Positions 37,471 through 44,715 of a stretch of DNA of 44,715 nt are shown piece by piece. Each line of letters starts with the position of its first letter. Position 1 is the stretch's first letter. Origin of the DNA: DATEEW01 sp035273665 (GTDB lineage: Bacteria > Pseudomonadota > Gammaproteobacteria > Burkholderiales > SG8-39); the NCBI GenBank assembly GCA_035273665.1, contig DATEOW010000166.1:1-44715 (forward strand), given 5' to 3'. The translations under genes and the position numbers were made by a program. Below the pieces are notes generated by a model. It was not told the origin of the DNA and ran no database searches. It saw only the letters and a list, made by a program, of their open reading frames with translations.

Positions 37471-37499
37471 TTGACTCTGAAGCTATTTATATTTAAATT
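37471..37499 (+). promoter_or_regulatory. candidate sigma-70 promoter of the exporter operon
   Basis: TTGACT, a 17-bp spacer and TAAATT lie just before the TetR-family gene in an AT-rich stretch unlike the surrounding DNA. The predicted start near 37506 would leave a very short leader before the ATG at 37515 or 37524. Confidence 0.4.
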
Positions 37500-37514
37500 A
37501 CTCGAAAGTCATTA

Positions 37515-38165
37515 ATGTTTGCGATGGAAAACTCGAATAAAAACGAACCGCGGTGGGAACGGCGCAAGGACGCGCGTCCGAGCGAGCTTTGCGCGGCGGC
37601 CCTCTCGCTCTTTGTGGAGAAAGGATTTGCAGCCACCCGGCTTGAGGATATTGCGATCCGCGCCGGCGTTTCCAAGGCGACGCTTTACTTATATTTCGAC
37701 GGCAAGGAAGCGCTCTTCAAGGAAGTCGTGCGAGCCAATCTCCTCCCCGCACTCGCACAATCCGAACAGAAGCTCGCCGATTTCCAAGGCAGTTCGGCAG
37801 AGCTACTGCATTTGCTCATCCAGAACTGGTGGCAAGTCATCGATTCCAGCGCCGTGGGTGGGCTGCCAAAACTGATGATTTCCGAAGCGCAAAACTTTCC
37901 GGCGCTTGCGCGCTTCTATCATGACGAAGTGATCGTGCGCGGGAAAAACCTGCTTGCCCGCATTCTGGAACGCGGCATCCGGCGTGGCGAATTCCGCAGC
38001 ACCGATATGAAAACAACCGTGGAGGCGATGCTCGGCCCCATGCTGCTCATGGCCTTGTGGAAGTATTCGTTCGCGCCGCTCGCCCCCGATGAATTCGAAC
38101 CCGCCCTCACACTGCGCACCGCCGTCGATCTGTTCTTGAACGGACTCCGCCATGAGAACGCCTAA
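37515..38165 (+). CDS. TetR/AcrR family transcriptional regulator
   Basis: The 216-residue repressor-type protein has an N-terminal helix-turn-helix domain at about 20-65 (AAALSLFVEKGFAATRLEDIAIRAGVSKATLYLYFDGKE) and a helical ligand-binding C-terminal domain with the conserved GPMLLMALWKYSF region. A second ATG at 37524 is possible. It is the first gene of an operon with an adaptor (14-bp overlap), ABC ATPase and permease, so it most likely controls export of a compound it senses. A perfect inverted repeat upstream is its likely operator, which suggests autoregulation. The ligand is unknown. Confidence 0.92.
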   Translation: MFAMENSNKNEPRWERRKDARPSELCAAALSLFVEKGFAATRLEDIAIRAGVSKATLYLYFDGKEALFKEVVRANLLPALAQSEQKLADFQGSSAELLHLLIQNWWQVIDSSAVGGLPKLMISEAQNFPALARFYHDEVIVRGKNLLARILERGIRRGEFRSTDMKTTVEAMLGPMLLMALWKYSFAPLAPDEFEPALTLRTAVDLFLNGLRHENA

Positions 38166-39114
38166 GGCCCGCCTCGCCGTCGCGTTGCTCTGCGCCGCAC
38201 TCGCCGCATGCGGAAAAGCCGACGACGACCCCATTCCTGGATACGCCGAGGGGGAATACGTCAGGGTCGCAGCACCGCTTGCAGGCACCTTGACCGATCT
38301 GAAAGTGCAACGTGGCGCACAAGTCAATGCTGGCGACCCGTTATTTGTACTCGAACAGGAAAACGAGGCAGCCGCCCAGCGGGAAGCGGCGCAACGCGCA
38401 GCCGGCGCGGATGCGCAGTTGGCGGATTTGCGCAAAGGCAAACGCGTTGAGGAGATCGCCGTTATTGAACAGCAGTTGGCGCAAGCCCAGGCGACGCTCA
38501 CTGCTTCCGAAGATGAATTGCGTCGCACACGGCAGTTGATCGCTGAAAACTTCGTTTCGCACGAGCGTCTCGTGCAGGCGCAAGCGGTTCGCGACCGTGA
38601 CGCGGCTAGGGTGCGCGAACTCAAAGCACAAGTTCAAACCGCGCGCCTGCCTGCACGCAACGACGAAATCCGCGCGGCCGAAGCCGAAGCGAACGCTGCC
38701 CGCGCCGCGCTTGCGCAAGCGCAATGGCGCCTCGATCAAAAAGCTGTGCGCGCCGGCGAAACCGCGCTCGTCACCGACACACTTTACGTCGAGGGCGAAT
38801 GGGTCAACACTGGCGCACCGGTGGTTGCATTGCTGCCGCCGCAAAATATCAAGCTGCGTTTTTTCGTTTCTGAAACGCGACTCGGCGCACTGAAAGTTGG
38901 TCAGCCGGTCGAAGTGCGCTGTGACGGTTGCGGCGATCCGATTCCCGCACAGATCTCCTACATTTCACCGCGAGCCGAGTACACGCCGCCGGTGATCTAT
39001 AGCCGCGAGAACCGAGAGAAGCTCGTTTTCATGATCGAAGCGCGGCCAACACCTGAAGATGCAACCCGATTGCATCCGGGGCAGCCGGTAGAAGTTCATT
39101 TGGCGGGTCGATGA
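38152..39114 (+). CDS. HlyD-family efflux periplasmic adaptor (lipoprotein)
   Basis: The 320-residue protein has a lipoprotein signal (MRTPKARLAVALLCAALAAC, lipobox LAAC with Cys20). A biotinyl-lipoyl-like half-motif (VRVAAPLAGTLTDLKVQRGAQVNAGDPLFVLE) is followed by a long Ala/Glu/Arg-rich coiled-coil hairpin at about 75-200, then the beta-barrel part (LFVEGEWVNTGAPVVALLPPQNIKLRFFV resembles the family). It should bridge an inner-membrane ABC transporter to an outer-membrane channel. It overlaps the TetR gene by 14 bp and the ATPase gene by 4 bp (ATGA). It resembles the YbhG/YhiI class. Confidence 0.92.
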   Translation: MRTPKARLAVALLCAALAACGKADDDPIPGYAEGEYVRVAAPLAGTLTDLKVQRGAQVNAGDPLFVLEQENEAAAQREAAQRAAGADAQLADLRKGKRVEEIAVIEQQLAQAQATLTASEDELRRTRQLIAENFVSHERLVQAQAVRDRDAARVRELKAQVQTARLPARNDEIRAAEAEANAARAALAQAQWRLDQKAVRAGETALVTDTLYVEGEWVNTGAPVVALLPPQNIKLRFFVSETRLGALKVGQPVEVRCDGCGDPIPAQISYISPRAEYTPPVIYSRENREKLVFMIEARPTPEDATRLHPGQPVEVHLAGR

Positions 39115-40046
39115 ATATCGATGCGGGCGGTCCCGCAATCGAAGTACGCGGCCTATCCAAACGCTTCGGTGACAAGATCGTGGTCGACAACGTCGATCTG
39201 GTCGTGCCAAGCGGCCGCATCATGGGTTTCTTGGGACCCAACGGCAGCGGCAAAACGACAACGATTCGGATGCTGTGCGGGCTTCTGCGACCGGATGCCG
39301 GAGAAGGGACCTGCCTCGGTTTTGACTTTCGCACCCAGGCGCGTGAAATCAAGCTGCGGGTCGGGTACATGACTCAACGCTTCAGCCTTTATGAGGACCT
39401 ATCGATTCGAGAAAATCTCGAGTTCGTTGCGCGCGTTTACAACGTCGCGCATCCGAGGAAAGCGGTGGACCAAGCCTTGGAGGGGTTGGGACTTGAAACC
39501 CGCACCGCCCAACTCGCCGGCGCTCTGTCCGGGGGATGGAAGCAACGACTTGCGCTGGCGGCCTGCCTGCTACATGAACCGAAACTTCTGCTGCTCGATG
39601 AGCCGACCGCCGGTGTCGATCCCAAAGCGCGGCGAGAGTTTTGGGATCACATCCACTTACTCGCGGCACGTGGCATGACCGTCCTGGTGAGTACGCATTA
39701 CATGGACGAGGCCGAGCGCTGCCACGCCTTGGCGTATATCGCCTACGGAAAGTTGCTCGCGGAGGGCACCGCACCCGAAGTCATTCAACAAGCCGGATTA
39801 CATACTTGGTCAGTTTCCGGCGACGGCTTGAACGCCCTTGCCATTGAATTGCGGGCTCTGCCCGGTATCGACATGGTGGTGCCTTTCGGCGCGTCGCTCC
39901 ATGTGAGCGGCGTTGACGAGAATAAGCTCGAGACAGTCTTGGCGCCCTATCGCACGCGCGACGAACTGGCCTGGTCACGCATCACACCCAGCCTAGAAGA
40001 CGCGTTCATCCGGTTTATGCAACAAGGCCAGGATAACTTCCAATGA
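39111..40046 (+). CDS. ABC transporter ATP-binding protein (drug-type exporter)
   Basis: The 311-residue single-domain ATPase has Walker A GPNGSGKT at 42-49, the Q-loop Gln89 in YMTQRF, the signature LSGGWKQRL from 139 (Trp where Met or Gln is usual), Walker B LLLLDEP at 159-165 and the H-loop in VSTHYMDEAE. A C-terminal extension ends SLEDAFIRFM, typical of the YbhF/CcmA/DrrA group. It overlaps both neighbours by 4 bp. Only one nucleotide-binding domain is present, so it would act as a dimer with the single permease. Confidence 0.94.
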   Translation: MNIDAGGPAIEVRGLSKRFGDKIVVDNVDLVVPSGRIMGFLGPNGSGKTTTIRMLCGLLRPDAGEGTCLGFDFRTQAREIKLRVGYMTQRFSLYEDLSIRENLEFVARVYNVAHPRKAVDQALEGLGLETRTAQLAGALSGGWKQRLALAACLLHEPKLLLLDEPTAGVDPKARREFWDHIHLLAARGMTVLVSTHYMDEAERCHALAYIAYGKLLAEGTAPEVIQQAGLHTWSVSGDGLNALAIELRALPGIDMVVPFGASLHVSGVDENKLETVLAPYRTRDELAWSRITPSLEDAFIRFMQQGQDNFQ

Positions 40047-41185
40047 TGGGCAGCTATCCATTTTCCCTCGCACGCTTCATGGCCGTGTTGCGCAAGGAGT
40101 TCGTTCAGATGCGCCGAGATCGGCTCACTTTTGCCATGATGATCGGCGTCCCGCTACTCCAGCTCGTTCTGTTCGGGTTTGCGATCAATAGCGACCCGAA
40201 AAGCTTGCCGACGGCTGTTCAAGTCGAGGATGCGAGCGAGCTTTCCCGCAGCTTCATCAGCGCCATGCAAAACTCCACTTATTTTCGAATCGACCATATC
40301 GTCAATGACCACACGGAGGGAAATAGGCTGCTGCAGGAAGGTGAAGTCCAGTTTTTTGTCACCATCCCGCAAAACTTCTCCCGCGATTTAGCCCGGGGCG
40401 AGCACCCCACGCTGCTTGTGGAAGCCGACGCGACGGATCCCGCCGCTACAAGTAACGCTATAACAGCATTGCAAAACCTCAACTACAGCGCGTTTCAGCA
40501 TGACTTGCGCGGTCCCCTTTCCCGTTTCGCCACGGTGCCACCCCCATTTGAGGTACGTATTCACCGACGCTACAACCCGGAGGGCATCACTCAATACAAC
40601 ATCGTTCCTGGGCTGATGGGAGTGGTGCTGACCATGACTATGGTGATGATGACTGCACTCTCGGTCACGCGTGAACGTGAACGCGGAACAATGGAAAATC
40701 TGCTCGCCACGCCGGTCCGTCCGCTGGAGGTTATGTCGGGGAAAATCGTTCCCTATATCGTCATCGGTTATGTGCAGGTTCTAATCATTCTCGTGCTTGC
40801 CAAATGGTTGTTCGGTGTCCCGATGCTCGGCAGCCTCACTCTTCTTTCAATCGCTCTGATCGTCTATATCGCCGCAAACTTGGCAGTAGGCTTCACCTTT
40901 TCAACCATTGCCACTAACCAACTGCAAGCAATGCAGATGGCGTTTTTCTTTTTCTTGCCTTCTATTCTCCTCTCCGGCTTTATGTTCCCCTTTCGCGGCA
41001 TGCCGCAATGGGCGCAGATGGTCGGCGAGATCTTCCCCTTGACACATTTCCTCCGCATCGTCCGCGGTATCTTGCTCAAAGGGAATAACGCCGCGGAAAT
41101 CCTCCCGCATGTCTGGCCGATTGCGCTGTTTTTTTTGGTTATGGCTATTGTTGCGCTCTCGCGTTACCGTGAAACCCTGGACTGA
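40043..41185 (+). CDS. ABC transporter permease (ABC-2 type)
   Basis: The 380-residue inner-membrane protein has an N-terminal segment (MAVLRKEFVQMRRDRLTFAMM, first membrane helix at about 30-50). A periplasmic domain of about 150 residues follows, then five membrane helices from about 190, including the ABC-2 motif region SVTRERERGTMENLLATPVRPLEVM. The last helix ends near residue 375. It matches the YbhR/YbhS/YhhJ class. E. coli YbhFSR has two permeases; here only one is present, suggesting a homodimer. The start overlaps the ATPase gene as ATGA. Confidence 0.93.
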   Translation: MMGSYPFSLARFMAVLRKEFVQMRRDRLTFAMMIGVPLLQLVLFGFAINSDPKSLPTAVQVEDASELSRSFISAMQNSTYFRIDHIVNDHTEGNRLLQEGEVQFFVTIPQNFSRDLARGEHPTLLVEADATDPAATSNAITALQNLNYSAFQHDLRGPLSRFATVPPPFEVRIHRRYNPEGITQYNIVPGLMGVVLTMTMVMMTALSVTRERERGTMENLLATPVRPLEVMSGKIVPYIVIGYVQVLIILVLAKWLFGVPMLGSLTLLSIALIVYIAANLAVGFTFSTIATNQLQAMQMAFFFFLPSILLSGFMFPFRGMPQWAQMVGEIFPLTHFLRIVRGILLKGNNAAEILPHVWPIALFFLVMAIVALSRYRETLD

Positions 41186-41239
41186 AATATCGCGCTCTGA
41201 TGCTAAAATCCGCCACTCTTTAGGTCTTTGTATAGCCAA

Positions 41240-41899
41240 ATGAATATCGAACAAGCCCGTTTCAATATGGTCGAGCAGCAAATCCGTACCTGGGAGGTGC
41301 TGGATCAGACAGTACTCGACTCTCTCTATGTAGTTCGCCGTGAGGATTTCGTGCCGGCTGCATATCGAGCGCTGGCCTTTTCAGACTTGGAGATTCCCCT
41401 CGCCCAGGACCCCTCGGCGCGCATGCTGCAGCCAAAAGTGGAAGCGCGCATCGTCCAAGAGATCGCCCCTAAAACGACAGATACCGTTTTGGAGGTCGGC
41501 ACTGGCAGCGGTTACCTCGCCGCTTTGCTCGCACATCACGCTCGGCATGTCTATAGCGTCGAAATCAACCCGTCGCTCAAAGCAATGGCGGAAGAAAATC
41601 TGCGCAAAGCAAATATAAAAAACCTAAGCTTGATCGAAGGCGATGGCGCTCGCGGCTGGGCCGCGCACGCGCCTTACGATGTCATCGTACTCGGCGGCTC
41701 AACCCCGGTGCTTCCAGACAGTTTGCTTGCCCAGTTAAAGGTCGGTGGTCGTCTATTCGCCGTCGTAGGAGAAGCGCCGGTAATGCAAGCGCAACTCTAC
41801 ACCTGCGTTCAAGCCGGGAGCTTCAACGCGACAACCCTGTTTGAAACCTGCATCGCGCCGCTCCACAACGCGCAGCAGCCCGAGCGTTTTCAATTTTAA
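41240..41899 (+). CDS. protein-L-isoaspartate O-methyltransferase family protein
   Basis: SAM-dependent methyltransferase related to Pcm, which repairs isoaspartyl residues. The 219-residue product begins MNIEQARFNMVEQQIRTWEVLDQ. It has the SAM motif DTVLEVGTGSGYLAALLA near 79-96, the following VYSVEIN and the ARGWAAHAPYDVIVLGG segment. Homologues with this N-terminus often sit beside tolC in betaproteobacteria, and it is not certain that they repair isoaspartate. The ATG at 41240 is chosen over an upstream in-frame start at 41228. A rhodanese gene follows 15 bp later. Confidence 0.88.
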   Translation: MNIEQARFNMVEQQIRTWEVLDQTVLDSLYVVRREDFVPAAYRALAFSDLEIPLAQDPSARMLQPKVEARIVQEIAPKTTDTVLEVGTGSGYLAALLAHHARHVYSVEINPSLKAMAEENLRKANIKNLSLIEGDGARGWAAHAPYDVIVLGGSTPVLPDSLLAQLKVGGRLFAVVGEAPVMQAQLYTCVQAGSFNATTLFETCIAPLHNAQQPERFQF

Positions 41900-41914
41900 G
41901 GACACGAGTCTGAT

Positions 41915-42238
41915 GTGCGACAAATCACGCCGCAACAGCTGAAAGCCTGGTTGGACGACAGATCGCGACCCGCTCCAAGCATGGTGGACGTGCGCGAAAC
42001 TTGGGAATGGGACATTTGTGCGCTACCCGGTGCGGTGCATATTCCGATGAATAGCATCCCGAGCAGGCAGACCGAATTAGACCCTGATCGCGAGACGGTC
42101 CTGATTTGCCATCATGGCGGCCGCAGTATGCAAGTCGCGGCATATCTCGAACGCAATGGATTCGAAAGCGTTTATAACCTGAGCGGCGGTGTAAACGCGT
42201 GGGCGCGAGAGGTCGATGCCGCGATGCCGACATACTAA
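41915..42238 (+). CDS. small rhodanese-like protein
   Basis: The 107-residue single rhodanese domain has DVRETWEWDICALPGAVHIP and the active-site loop CHHGGRS at 65-71, then VAAYLERNGFESVYNLSGGVNAW. This form resembles GlpE/PspE-type cytosolic sulfurtransferases. The start is a GTG at 41915, with AAGGA about 12 bp upstream. It lies between the methyltransferase gene and a tolC-like gene whose ATG is 20 bp after its stop. Its sulfur acceptor is unknown; a role in folding or export control is only a guess from context. Confidence 0.9.
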   Translation: MRQITPQQLKAWLDDRSRPAPSMVDVRETWEWDICALPGAVHIPMNSIPSRQTELDPDRETVLICHHGGRSMQVAAYLERNGFESVYNLSGGVNAWAREVDAAMPTY

Positions 42239-42258
42239 AATTGAGAGCTCACGCATTC

Positions 42259-43608
42259 ATGAGAAATCGTTTCAAACTTTGTGCGCTCAGCGTCGCGCTG
42301 GCACTTTTCCCGAGTGCGCATGCTGCGGATCTCCTGGATACCTATAGGCAAGCAAAGCAGAACGATGCAGTGTTTGCCGCCGCCCGGTCTCAATATGAAG
42401 CGGACCAAGAGCGTTTGCCCCAAGGTCGCGCCTTGCTGCTGCCACGCGTCGACTTAAGCGCGGACACGAACCTTAACGATGGACAAGCACGCGCACAACC
42501 CTCGCTATCCTTTCCGACCGGCGGCCGAGAGTGGCGCTACAACGATCACGGTTGGAATATTACGCTGACACAGCCCATCTTCCGTTGGCAAAACGTTATG
42601 GAGTACCGCCAGTCCGCATTCGCTGTCCAACAAGCGGGCGCCATATTTGGACAAGCCGAGCAGGACTTGATCGTCCGAGTTGCCGAGGCTTACTTCGATG
42701 TTCTCGCCGCGCAAGACAATATCGATTTTGTCCGGGCGAATAAAACAGCGATCAGCGAGCAACTGGCCCAAGCAAAACGCAATTTTGAAGTCGGCACTGC
42801 AACGATCACCGATACGAACGAGGCCCAGGCACGTTATGACTTAGCCGTCTCGCAAGAGATCGCTGCTGTAAATGCTCTAGAAATCGCTCGACGTGCGCTG
42901 GAACAAATCACGAACGCAGAACAGCCTCTTGCTCCTCTGAAACCGAATGTCCAGCTGCCCCCGCCGACCCCAAACGACATGACGCAATGGGTGGGAAGCG
43001 CGCTGTACAACAACTTCGGTGTGAAAGCGAATGAAGCGGCACTGGAAATCGCGAACCGCGAAATAGAAAAACAACGGGCTGGGCATTACCCAACTGTTGA
43101 CGCATTCGCGACTTACTCCGAAGACAAAACGAACCAGACGATTTCAGGCACCGCGGGGAATGACCGCCTTCGTACTGAAGGCAGCATCATCGGGCTACAG
43201 TTGAACGTGCCGCTTTTTGAGGGCTTCGCGGTAAACTCGCGCACCCGTCAAGCAGTCGCTCTGCGAGAGCGCGCGCGCAGCGATCTTGAGACTGCGAGGC
43301 GCTCCGCACAATTTAACGCCAGACAGTCCTTTCTGAATGTAAATAGCGGACTCGCACAAACCCAAGCGCTCGAACAGGCGGTGGTATCGAGCGAAACCGC
43401 ACTCAAATCCAACCGCGTAGGTTATGAAGTAGGCGTGCGGATTAATATTGACGTTCTTAACGCGCAGCAGCAACTCTTCCAAACCCAACGCGACCTGTCT
43501 CGCGCACGCTACGACACGATTATCAATGGTCTGCGATTGAAAGCAGCCGCTGGGACCTTAATGGAAGAAGATGTGCAGCAAGTTAATCGCTTGTTGGCGG
43601 GTAACTAG
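42259..43608 (+). CDS. TolC family outer-membrane efflux channel
   Basis: The 449-residue protein has a signal peptide (MRNRFKLCALSVALALFPSAHAA) and two OEP repeats of long alpha-helices with beta-strand inserts. The repeats are marked by DLLDTYRQAKQNDAVFAAARSQYEAD and FEVGTATITDTNEAQARYDLAVSQ in the first and VGYEVGVRINIDVLNAQQQLFQTQRDL in the second. As a trimer it would form the outer-membrane exit duct and may serve the nearby ABC/HlyD exporter. The ATG at 42259 gives a normal signal peptide; a frame open from 42199 overlaps the rhodanese gene. Its 3' end overlaps the convergent waaA by 26 bp. Confidence 0.94.
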   Translation: MRNRFKLCALSVALALFPSAHAADLLDTYRQAKQNDAVFAAARSQYEADQERLPQGRALLLPRVDLSADTNLNDGQARAQPSLSFPTGGREWRYNDHGWNITLTQPIFRWQNVMEYRQSAFAVQQAGAIFGQAEQDLIVRVAEAYFDVLAAQDNIDFVRANKTAISEQLAQAKRNFEVGTATITDTNEAQARYDLAVSQEIAAVNALEIARRALEQITNAEQPLAPLKPNVQLPPPTPNDMTQWVGSALYNNFGVKANEAALEIANREIEKQRAGHYPTVDAFATYSEDKTNQTISGTAGNDRLRTEGSIIGLQLNVPLFEGFAVNSRTRQAVALRERARSDLETARRSAQFNARQSFLNVNSGLAQTQALEQAVVSSETALKSNRVGYEVGVRINIDVLNAQQQLFQTQRDLSRARYDTIINGLRLKAAAGTLMEEDVQQVNRLLAGN

Positions 43609-44715
43609 GCGGCAACAATTTTTCGATCAATGCCATGGTCCGCGCCGTTGCACCCTGATGTGCTGCACAGAATGCCAACCCCGCTTCTTTCATCCGCGTC
43701 CGTCGCCCAGGATCATCAAGAAGCGCTACTGCGGTATTCAACAACTCCCCCGCATCATGAATCTGAATTGCAGCACCTTCCGCAATAGCTGATTCCGCTG
43801 CCTGCTTGAAATTGAAAACTGAAGGACCCAAAATCACCGGCACCCCCTGTGCGCAAGCTTCAATGAGATTTTGCGATCCGTAGGGAAGCAGGCTTCCTCC
43901 GATGAAAGCGATATCCGAACACGCGTAGTAGGAAGGCATTTCCCCCATGCTGTCCCCGAGAAAGAATCGATCCGCCGTCTTCGGCATTCCCGCGCTTCGT
44001 CTCGAGAAGGCAACTCCTCTCTCATTCATCATTTTGGCAATGTCATCAAAACGCTGAGGGTGGCGGGGGACGATGATCATCAACACATCGCTCGGCAATT
44101 CTTTTAGCGCAATTGCATCGAGTATCAACGCCTCTTCCCCATCTCGAGTGCTTGCGAGCAAGAAAGTACGTCGCCCTTTGAACCACTCGCGGAAACTATT
44201 GGGTGGTACCGCTGCGCCGCTTGCATCGAACTTCAAGTTACCGGTCACATGAATGTTTTTTGCGCCGAATTTCTCTAGTCGATCAGCATCGGCCTGGGTC
44301 TGCGCGGCGACCACATCAAATGTCGCGATCGCGTCGCATGCCAATTCGCCCAGACGCGCATAGCCGCTCGCCGATCTTTCCGACATACGTGCGTTAACGA
44401 GTGCCACAGGTATATGTAGTCGGGCGGCGCGCCGCAGTAAGTTCGGCCATATCTCGGTTTCCATGATCAAACCGAGTACCGGGCGGTAATGTCTAAGGAA
44501 ACGATTCGCGGCCCAAGGGAAGTCGTAGGGGAGAAAGACGTGTTGGGCAAAATTGCCGTACAGCTCGCGCGCCGCTTGGCGGCCAGTGGCAGTCATATGC
44601 GTGACCAAAAATTCGTGTTGGGGATAGGCCCCACGCAAACTGTGCATCAATGGCTGAGCGGCCCGCGTCTCGCCTAAGGAGACCGCATGCACCCAGATTA
44701 ATGGGCGCCCGCTTT
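43583..44715 (-). CDS. waaA: 3-deoxy-D-manno-octulosonic acid transferase (5'-truncated)
   Basis: Inner-membrane glycosyltransferase that adds Kdo to lipid A precursors in lipopolysaccharide synthesis. The frame is open to the right window edge; the visible part begins SGRPLIWVHAVSLGETRAAQPL and runs about 376 codons, so roughly 40-50 N-terminal residues, including the membrane anchor, lie outside. It has the donor-site segments LIMETEIWPNLLR, LPYGSQNLIEACAQGVPVILGPSVFNFKQAAE and a normal C-terminus. The internal GTG at 44692 is not the true start. Its stop lies within the 3' end of the tolC-like gene. Confidence 0.95.
   Translation of the reverse strand, partial: SGRPLIWVHAVSLGETRAAQPLMHSLRGAYPQHEFLVTHMTATGRQAARELYGNFAQHVFLPYDFPWAANRFLRHYRPVLGLIMETEIWPNLLRRAARLHIPVALVNARMSERSASGYARLGELACDAIATFDVVAAQTQADADRLEKFGAKNIHVTGNLKFDASGAAVPPNSFREWFKGRRTFLLASTRDGEEALILDAIALKELPSDVLMIIVPRHPQRFDDIAKMMNERGVAFSRRSAGMPKTADRFFLGDSMGEMPSYYACSDIAFIGGSLLPYGSQNLIEACAQGVPVILGPSVFNFKQAAESAIAEGAAIQIHDAGELLNTAVALLDDPGRRTRMKEAGLAFCAAHQGATARTMALIEKLLPPSYPPTSD

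Overview
The window is 44.7 kb of gene-dense bacterial chromosome, with 42 protein genes (two cut by the window edges), no rRNA or tRNA genes, no CRISPR array and no insertion sequence. The gene set points to a betaproteobacterium: a DUF1631 protein, argA followed by the YggX gene, aceE-aceF-lpdA with a lipoyl domain fused to Lpd, glnA/DUF4124/ntrB/ntrC, and pcm/rhodanese/tolC next to waaA. I cannot name a genus from sequence alone. Most genes are housekeeping genes. The clearest biology lies in the regulatory DNA between them.

Layout. 1-6000 (mostly minus strand) carries gap (partial) and tkt, a divergent beta-hydroxyacid dehydrogenase, a D-amino-acid dehydrogenase (dadA) preceded by a four-copy 15-bp repeat, and a fumarylacetoacetate-hydrolase family enzyme. 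6000-13700 carries a large DUF1631 protein, an esterase translationally coupled to a thioredoxin-like protein, rsmE, argA, the YggX gene, and then phoU and rpiA on the minus strand with a near-ideal Pho box between them. 13800-16000 holds three envelope-related genes: a putative outer-membrane protein, a Sel1-repeat protein and a DUF805 membrane protein. 16000-22250 is the pyruvate dehydrogenase operon. 22600-27050 carries folD, prlC, an exported DUF4124-glutaredoxin protein and xthA.

27050-34000 is a nitrogen and redox block: a peroxiredoxin-glutaredoxin hybrid, ntrC, ntrB, an exported DUF4124 coiled-coil protein and glnA. The glnA upstream region has a sigma-54 promoter match and two NtrC-type sites 30 bp apart. 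Divergent from glnA across this same region run a rhodanese gene and a cyanase gene (cynS), so an ammonia-releasing enzyme sits beside the ammonia-assimilating one. 34000-37400 carries uppP, a 452-bp stretch without a confident gene, and thiC with its terminator and a TPP riboswitch. 37500-44715 carries a tightly overlapping exporter operon (TetR regulator, HlyD-like adaptor, ABC ATPase, ABC permease), then a pcm-like methyltransferase, a second rhodanese, a TolC-type outer-membrane channel and the convergent, partial waaA.

I did not find a clearly new multi-gene system. The best leads are the shared glnA/rhodanese-cynS control region, the Pho box in front of a lone phoU, the dadA leader repeat, the candidate TetR operator, and several unusual domain combinations (DUF4124-glutaredoxin, DUF805 with a pilin-like tail, DUF1631 with a Met/Gly-rich insert).
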